A DNA stretch of 23,522 bases from contig NW_019774725.1 of assembly GCF_001039355.2 (NCBI RefSeq), positions 398,094 to 421,615 on the forward strand, in the 5' to 3' direction. Positions 18,091 to 23,522 of this stretch are shown here, one piece after another. How positions within the stretch are numbered: the stretch's first letter is position 1; each line of letters begins with the position of its first letter. Origin of the DNA: Lingula anatina. Lineage: Eukaryota; Brachiopoda; Lingulata; Lingulida; Lingulidae. A program made the position numbers and the translations under genes. The notes beneath the pieces were generated by a model, which did not search any database, had not been told where the DNA came from, and was given only the letters and a program-made list of their open reading frames with translations.

Positions 18091-18537
18091 TGTAACAGTT
18101 TTTTATTACTGTAAAAATAAAAGACAACTTCAGCCTACGAGATCTAAGAGAAAGTCTTTATTTTTACATAAATTACATAGTTTGCTAAATAAATATTTAA
18201 ATTAAACATTAAATTGATAATAATAACTAAATAATGAGAGTTAATCAAATAATATATGACTTAATATAAATTAAAGATAAAAAGAAAATAATTTTACCTG
18301 TAAAATAAAAGACAACTTCAGCCTACGAGATCTAAGAGAAAGTGAGGAATCGGACAAAGGAAATTACCGGTTAGAGACTTTAAACCAATGAAAAGCAAGA
18401 ACGTATAGAGACAGAAAACAAGGAATAAGAAAGAAATCAGGGAATACAGAAAATAAGGAATGGAAACATACAAACGGAACAGACTGAAAATATGACAAAA
18501 TAAATAAAAATTTAAGAAAATAAATACTACTATTACA
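18091..18537 (-). repeat. Element A 5' LTR
   Basis: This 447-bp segment starts TGTAACAG and ends ATTACA on the plus strand. It is next to the primer-binding site and about 97% identical to 20370-20811. Inside are a 46/47-bp direct repeat (18298-18343 and 18109-18155), AATAAA at 18157-18162 and splice-like borders. A TTTAAA box at about 18379-18384 could serve as a weak TATA element. Short frames on the minus strand here (18318-18597) are not genes. Confidence 0.93.
18109..18297 (-). other. Candidate intron inside the element A LTR
   Basis: On the minus strand the first repeat copy ends CTTTTATTTTACAG and is followed by GTAAAA. The second copy ends CTTTTATTTTTACAG at 18109. The 189-nt interval is GT...AG with a pyrimidine-rich acceptor. 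AATAAA lies one base before the second copy. The layout equals that of the element B LTR although the sequences differ. Confidence 0.45.
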
Positions 18538-20279
18538 ATAGCATCGTTTTGTTTTTGTCGTTTCACATATTGATTGAATTATTTGGGAAGCAACCATGTG
18601 CTGCAGTCATTGCGTAAAAGATGTTATTACAGACAATGTGTAACAGTGATTTCAGTTTTTTTTATCTACAAATAATAATTTCTGAACGTTCCGAGAATGG
18701 GACTCTGCACCAAACAGTTTCAAATAGTCACCTCAAGTTTGTAAAAGCTGCACTTGGTTGGGAAATTCAAGAATGAAAAAAATGTTCTATTCAAGTTAAT
18801 CTTTTACTTCATATTGTATCTGAATACTGTATATTTAACATGGACATATCACTAATGAAAGACAGTTTCAGAGTCAGCCATATGAATGTAAAAACTTACA
18901 TTAATATATTATCAACAATTTCATTGTAATAAACCTAGGAAAACTGACAACTTTTTTTCATGCCGTCTAAGACCAACCTCTTCCTAGGGCATGGACACAG
19001 AGGGCCATGGAATAAATACTACAACAGCATGCTTATAAGCCATCACAATGTTCCAATAGTATTCAGTGAATATAAGATAAAGTACAAAAAGCAGTAGGGC
19101 TCATAACTGTACATTAAATACATCTTCACCCAGAAATGTTACAAAATGCTGGTCATCAAGTACAACTTCTTCCAAATTGCAGAAAACATTGTTCTACTGA
19201 GTATGATTTGAATTTAACCTTTTTTTTTCATTTTATACTTTTTGCACTTAAACAACAACCGCTATTTTGCCAAATTGGTTATAAATATTGAATATACATT
19301 CATCTGGATAAAAATGACTCCTTTATCAAATCTACCATTCCACTGTTCTGCATTCATGTGTGCAATCATTTGACACTGTGACAGTACCTCCACTTTTCAA
19401 TAACCAGTTGTTCAATTTTTTTTCCCACCCAGCTGATAAAATAAATTTACATAGAAAAGCATGACAGTATTGACTGTGCAGCAACAAAATAATTACAATG
19501 AGAGGCATTCAAAATTTTACAGAAAAATTTCCACGGGTAAAGCACTAAAATGTTAAATTATTTCAAATAATTCAAACTTGCATTAAAAACATTACAATTA
19601 AAATTAATACAAAAATACTGATGAACCAGAAGATACCAACTTCTCATCACAGTCAACAAGAACGTCAACTCTCACAACAATATACTGGAAATGTCTTCTA
19701 AATAATGGTTGCCTAGGCTGAAAAAAAATGTATCTGCTGTCTCAGTCCTGTAACTATTTCATGCCTTGACTAAAATGTTCTCAAATTTGGTAAGTTTTTC
19801 AAATTAACCCTCAACTGCAAAGGGAATCGCCATTTTTTTTTTCACATCTCTCTTGTAAGTTAAATAAAATAATATGTCATCTCATTGGAAGCTGTGGATC
19901 TTCTAAATGGTCTCCACTGGTCGATGTACTGTGAAAGAGAATACCACAATATAGCCACAAAATGCTCGGCCACTCAATTGGCTTGTACTGGTAACATTGA
20001 ATCTACTTTACCTTAAGAACTGTAACATTAATTGCAAACTTAAAACATAGTTATGGTTGTCGTAATTATATTTTCATTTGCATTGGGTGCACAAGAATTG
20101 ACCTATTTTACCAATTTGACAAGTACGGTATCTGAAACAGTGCAGTGCAAGTTGTACTATACTTCAGGAATTTCTAACCAAACGTCCTGTACACAACTCC
20201 CTCCCAAAGGATTTGGAATTACATAGTATCTTAAGTCTAAAATCTGAGCAGCCATACACCCCCCACACAGAGTTAAATA
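18538..20279. other. Non-coding, no recognised feature
   Basis: AT-rich sequence flanking the element A 5' LTR. I see no ORF with a domain, no RNA gene and no tandem repeat. The integrase and reverse-transcriptase half of element B is not here, so A is not simply inserted within B. Confidence 0.5.
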
Positions 20280-20280
20280 N
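20280..20280. other. Single ambiguous base (n)
   Basis: The only ambiguous base in the window. Similarity to the element A leader begins immediately to its right. Confidence 0.95.
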
Positions 20281-20369
20281 GTTAGCTCAATGTGTGGGAT
20301 CGACCAACTGCAGATACGTGTTACGTGACTTCTCTTTTACTCTCGTAGGTCCCTGTTCGGGCGCCAAAT
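20281..20369 (-). mobile_element. Second A-family copy: start of leader with primer site
   Basis: This matches 18002-18090 closely (TTAGCTCAATG, then GATCGACCAACTGCAGATAC and onward) and includes the lysine-tRNA-type primer site at 20349-20366. Everything further inside the element is missing to the left of the n. Confidence 0.9.
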
Positions 20370-20811
20370 TGTAACAGTTTTTATTACTGTAAAATAAAAG
20401 ACAACTTCACCCTACGAGATCTAAGAGAAAGTCTTTATTTTTACATAAATTACATAGTTTGCTAAATAAATATTTAAATTAAGCATTAAATTGATAATAA
20501 TAACTAAATAATGAGAGTTAATCAAATAATATATGGCTTAATATAAATTAAAGATTAAAAAAAAAAATTACCTGTAAAATAAAAGAAAACTTCAGCCTAC
20601 GAGATCTAAGAGAAAGTGAGGAATCGGACAAAGGGAATTACCGGTTAGAGACTTTAAACCAATGAAAAGCAAGAACGTACAGAGACAGAAAACAAGGAAT
20701 AAGAAAGAAATCAGGGAATACAGAAAATAAGGAATGGAAACATACAAACGGAACAGACTGAAAATATGACAAAATAAATAAAAATTTAAGAAAATAAGTA
20801 CTACTATTACA
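20370..20811 (-). repeat. Second A-family 5' LTR
   Basis: This 442-bp segment is bounded by TGTAACAG and ATTACA, with about 10 differences from 18091-18537. It has the same internal repeat at 20572-20617 and 20387-20432, with CAG|GTAATT at the first copy. It ends at a short TA run (20811-20825), so the insertion may have used a TA microsatellite. Confidence 0.93.
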
Positions 20812-21386
20812 TATATATATATATAGTCCTGCTTCCAGCAATAGGTAGACCATTCGCACTTAAACGCCAGCATTACGCAGACCGGAATTTTAGGCAGACC
20901 GCAGCCGGTCTGCCTAACATTTCCCCCCCTACAAAAATGTAGATAAAAGCAGATTGAAAAAGTAATCTGCTGTCAGTTACTTAAGGGTACACCGATGTTA
21001 TTGTTTACATCGAATATATATTGTTTGCGAAGGCCATTTAAAAATAAATCAAATGCGTTTTTACAGGTACAACCGTGTATATTTACGATGTATATCAAAA
21101 ACTTATGAGACACGCTACGGCAGACCGTTGGAAAATCGACGATAATTTCAAGATACGCTATATATCGAAATTATCTCTTGGCATCTGTGTTATTTAGCCA
21201 CATAGCTATCCATTCGCACAATAAGTTTCTTACAACGCAGATTTTTTACAAGACCGATATTTGACATGCCACCTTTTTTCTCCTTCTGGGAGAGAAAGTC
21301 AGCAATGTCCTTGACCTTTATGATATAGGTCTCTGGCGCGCAATGCATTTGATGGCATGGCTACCGGTACGTGACTGCCGCACAAG
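20812..21386. other. Upstream region of the host-type gene
   Basis: No ORF with a domain. It includes a perfect short inverted repeat at 20892-20915. It could contain the promoter or upstream introns of the gene whose exons follow, but nothing proves this. Confidence 0.4.
20892..20915. repeat. Perfect 10-bp inverted repeat
   Basis: AGGCAGACCG and CGGTCTGCCT are separated by 4 bases. A related CGCAGACCGG half-site lies 16 bp to the left. It could be a stem-loop or a dimeric protein-binding site. Confidence 0.7.
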
Positions 21387-21413
21387 ATGTCACTTCTGAG
21401 AGGAAAACAGTTG
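21387..21413 (+). CDS. Possible small upstream exon (27 nt)
   Basis: The segment is preceded by GCCGCACAAG (a weak acceptor) and followed by GTAAGTTCACG, a strong 5' splice site. If entered in phase 1 it reads V-T-S-E-R-K-T-V and leaves phase 1, which fits the next exon. Reading it from its own ATG instead gives a stop three codons into the next exon. It may also be part of a longer exon or of a 5' UTR. Confidence 0.3.
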
Positions 21414-21674
21414 GTAAGTTCACGTTTTCATCGTATCTTTATAATAAGAGAATGTTGTGAGGAGATTTACTGCGTGTTAATGATCGACATCTGTGAAAAA
21501 AACGTAGTATAAGATATTAATAATCCCGGTCCTCATTTTATGTGGAAGACTTAAAAGTTTCACAAAAAATCATCTTAAAATTATTTAATGAATTGTCAAA
21601 CTAATTTATTTGAGCAGCGGACACATAGCTCAAAGTCACCACACAAGTTAATGTAAAAAAATAACTTGTGTGGC

Positions 21675-21678
<4 letters not shown>

Positions 21679-21745
<67 letters not shown>
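21679..21745. repeat. (AT)n microsatellite
   Basis: An uninterrupted AT dinucleotide run of about 66 bp within the predicted first intron. Confidence 0.97.
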
Positions 21746-21746
<1 letters not shown>

Positions 21747-21976
21747 CCTGTAATGACTGAAAATGATCAATTGAATAAAGTATATATTCCCTTTTATGTT
21801 TTTAACATTGTTTTGTAGAAATTGCTTATATTAAATCAAAAAATAAAGTATAATATTTCAGACATAACAGCATGTGCATGGTCCACCTCCCAATAAAATT
21901 AATGTTATTATGTGGTTTATTTGCTTTGCAGAGAGCTTCAATCAATAAAAGATGTGTACATATATTTTCTTTTCAG

Positions 21977-22036
21977 AATCAAATCTAACATGTAATCCTG
22001 TTACATTGATTGTAGAGGGCAAGACATCTGTATCAG
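21977..22036 (+). CDS. Host-type gene, internal exon
   Basis: The acceptor TTTTCTTTTCAG precedes it and GTAATAAC follows. Only one frame is open: SNLTCNPVTLIVEGKTSVS, with phase 1 at both ends and a length of 60 nt. The same frame continues without interruption through the next two exons, which supports a real spliced gene. It is too short to appear as an open frame on its own. Confidence 0.6.
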
Positions 22037-22245
22037 GTAATAACATATAAGAAAAGTAAACAATTGCTATCTTTTATTTGATAAAATGAAATGTAAGATA
22101 TATAAATTCAGAATAGCTATTTCTTTTTATAAGCTTCTAAAGTCCTATAGGCAAAACTAATGTCATCGGAGAAGGAAATTATTTCCATCACTTTGAAATA
22201 GAGGATTCAAATATGTTATAGATATATGTGATTTTATTCTTTCAG

Positions 22246-22344
22246 TGGCCTGGTCTGCTAAAGACACAAATATATTGAGAGACCATTTTTCGCCATATTT
22301 AAGTACTCACCTAGAGGCTGAGGATAACAAAGGAAGGCTTCCAA
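22246..22344 (+). CDS. Host-type gene, internal exon with W-x-x-x-D motif
   Basis: Acceptor TTTTATTCTTTCAG, donor GTAAGC, 99 nt, phase 1 at both ends. The frame joined to its neighbours gives VAWSAKDTNILRDHF, then SPYLSTHLEAEDNKGRLP. A tryptophan-led helix followed by a HF..YL block and a GRLP(S/G)K turn completed by the next exon recalls an unnamed domain seen in many marine-invertebrate and fish proteins, sometimes beside zinc fingers. That resemblance is from memory and should be treated as weak. Confidence 0.65.
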
Positions 22345-22990
22345 GTAAGCATATTTTATTGACTCGATATTGTCATTTTCATGCATAGTACCTCTTAGAT
22401 ATAATATGGTTCAAGGTGAACTTGTAACAGAGTGCAGCCAACTTTTTTCGTTTGAAATCAGACGTGCAGTTTTATTGAATAGCCAATTAGTACATTACAT
22501 TGTTACATTGTAGTTGTGTACATTTAGAACCACAGGCATCATCAAATTTTTGTCCAAACTGTATATCTGTAGAGTTTCATGTACAAATATCCAATGGCAT
22601 TTTTTAATAATTATTGAAAAGATGACTCTTTTTTTTTCTTTAAACTGGAGGAGAAAATTAAAACTATGTTGCCACGAAAATGCAATTTTTGTGAAAATTT
22701 GTATTGCTTTTGGCAGAAGTCGTGTAAACAATATCAGATGGACAAAAAACATTGTGCACTTAAGGAAAATGAATATCTGTATCTAAGTGGAAATAACTTA
22801 CTTTTAAAATCCAGGCCCACTAACTTAAAATAGTAAATTGCACATAATTTTTCTAACATCTTATTTTCCAAAACTGTAACGGGGACGTAAGGAGGTCAAC
22901 CAATGACATCATTCAGCCTAACAAAACTGAATTTTGTGATTCATGGAGGCTTTGCTAATGATATTAATATATTTTTTATTTACTTTGAAG

Positions 22991-23145
22991 GTAAAAAAGA
23001 AATAATGACATTTCTTGAGGGCCACATGCCACACTGCCTCAAGAGTTTGGAGTTACAAGAGGCCTACAAAAAGACCAGGATAAAGATATTCAATGAGAGA
23101 AAAACACTGAGGGAAAATGTTAATAAAAAACTTCAAAGAATATAA
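22991..23145 (+). CDS. Host-type gene, last coding exon
   Basis: The acceptor TTATTTACTTTGAAG precedes it. Entered in phase 1 it reads SKKEIMTFLEGHMPHCLKSL, then a LQEAYKKTRIKIFNERK basic helix and a lysine-rich end up to TAA at 23143. The E-I-x-x-F-L-E and K-x-R-x-K-I-F-N-E-R-K parts fit the same unnamed domain as the previous exon. The frame is open back to 22903, but the part before 22991 lies in the predicted intron. Function unknown; a DNA-binding role would be speculation from the basic character. Confidence 0.65.
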
Positions 23146-23522
23146 TGCAACTGTTGGAGGATGACTGTTCTTGAAATGGAACACCAATGTTTCTTCAAAC
23201 AACAGCAAAGTATATAAATATTACCTCTAATATTTCAGTTGATGAAATTCTTCTCAAAGATTGTTCTCCAAAAGATTGAAGATAATATTTCACATACCTA
23301 ACTGTTGCTTGGAGAAACAGTGTGTTCCATTTCAAGTTCATTTTACAGTTGTCTAAGTTTTTCACAAAGATTGCTCTCCAAAATATTGGAAGTAATATTT
23401 CACACATTTAACTGTTTGAAGTAACAGTGAAGTTCCATTTCTTGAAGATTGTTCAATGATGTAATGTGCTTGGTGGCAGACAAGTTACACTTAAATTGTG
23501 TCCATTGTCTGTTTTTTTTTTT
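23146..23522 (+). other. 3' region of the host-type gene with inverted and direct repeats
   Basis: Arm 1 (23170-23229) is about 80% complementary to arm 2 (23278-23336), giving a long imperfect stem with a 48-base loop. Arm 3 (23389-23447) is a direct copy of arm 2. Key boxes are TTGAAATGGAACAC in arm 1 and GTTCCATTTC in arms 2 and 3. No AATAAA is seen. The window ends in a T run from about 23512. Confidence 0.6.

Noticed and set aside
18318-18597. Hydrophobic open frames, repeated at 20592-20873
   Set aside because: They lie inside the two A-family LTRs, are T-rich on the coding strand and have no gene features.
21387-21413. ATG as the start codon of the spliced gene
   Set aside because: Reading from this ATG into the next exon meets a stop after three codons; only the other phase stays open.

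Overview
The window reads as nuclear DNA of a multicellular animal, most likely a marine invertebrate such as a bivalve mollusc. It is AT-rich and intron-containing, and is crowded with decayed mobile elements and short-period satellites. Three Ty3/gypsy families, a LINE fragment and a Tc1-type transposase remnant are present. The phylum is an inference from this repeat style; no host gene here fixes it.

Layout, left to right. 1-1350: a Ty3/gypsy element on the minus strand ('element C'), internally deleted. It keeps its 5' LTR, primer-binding site, decayed gag and protease, polypurine tract and part of its 3' LTR, but no reverse transcriptase or integrase. 1499-1666: an array of about 10-11-bp repeats in both orientations. 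2242-2928: the C-terminal part of a LINE reverse transcriptase ORF. 3640-3776: a second short-period palindromic array. 5936-6136: a foldback/MITE-like inverted repeat. 6190-6790: a 12-bp minisatellite with a higher-order hairpin module. 8247-8460: a 41-bp tandem array. 8731-9142: a broken Tc1/mariner transposase. 9494-11300: the 3' half of a second Ty3/gypsy element ('element B': integrase remnant, polypurine tract, 3' LTR). 11309-18537: a nearly complete Ty3/gypsy element ('element A') on the minus strand, with a short 3' LTR remnant fused to B, pol, gag with an RRM-like N-terminus, a 1.3-kb leader with tandem repeats, a lysine-tRNA-type primer site and a full 5' LTR. 18538-20279: no recognised feature. 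20281-20811: a second A-family leader start and LTR, beginning exactly after the only ambiguous base of the window. 21387-23145: the last exons of a host-type gene on the plus strand, all joined by phase-1 introns, followed by a 3' region with inverted and direct repeats.

How the parts work together. In A, gag supplies capsid and RNA binding. Pol, in the -1 frame, supplies protease, reverse transcriptase, RNase H and integrase. The LTRs, primer site and polypurine tract are the reverse-transcription signals. A is nearly intact but has one in-frame stop near the integrase C-terminus and a truncated 3' LTR. B and C are dead.

Most interesting observation: the LTRs of A and B share almost no sequence but have the same internal design. 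Each has a short direct repeat whose first copy starts where transcription should start and ends in a 5' splice site (CAG|GT). The second copy directly follows a poly(A) signal and ends in a 3' splice site (CAG). This predicts an intron inside the LTR that could be removed from the RNA and still be restored by strand transfer during reverse transcription. It is a hypothesis from sequence layout, with explicit tests given below.
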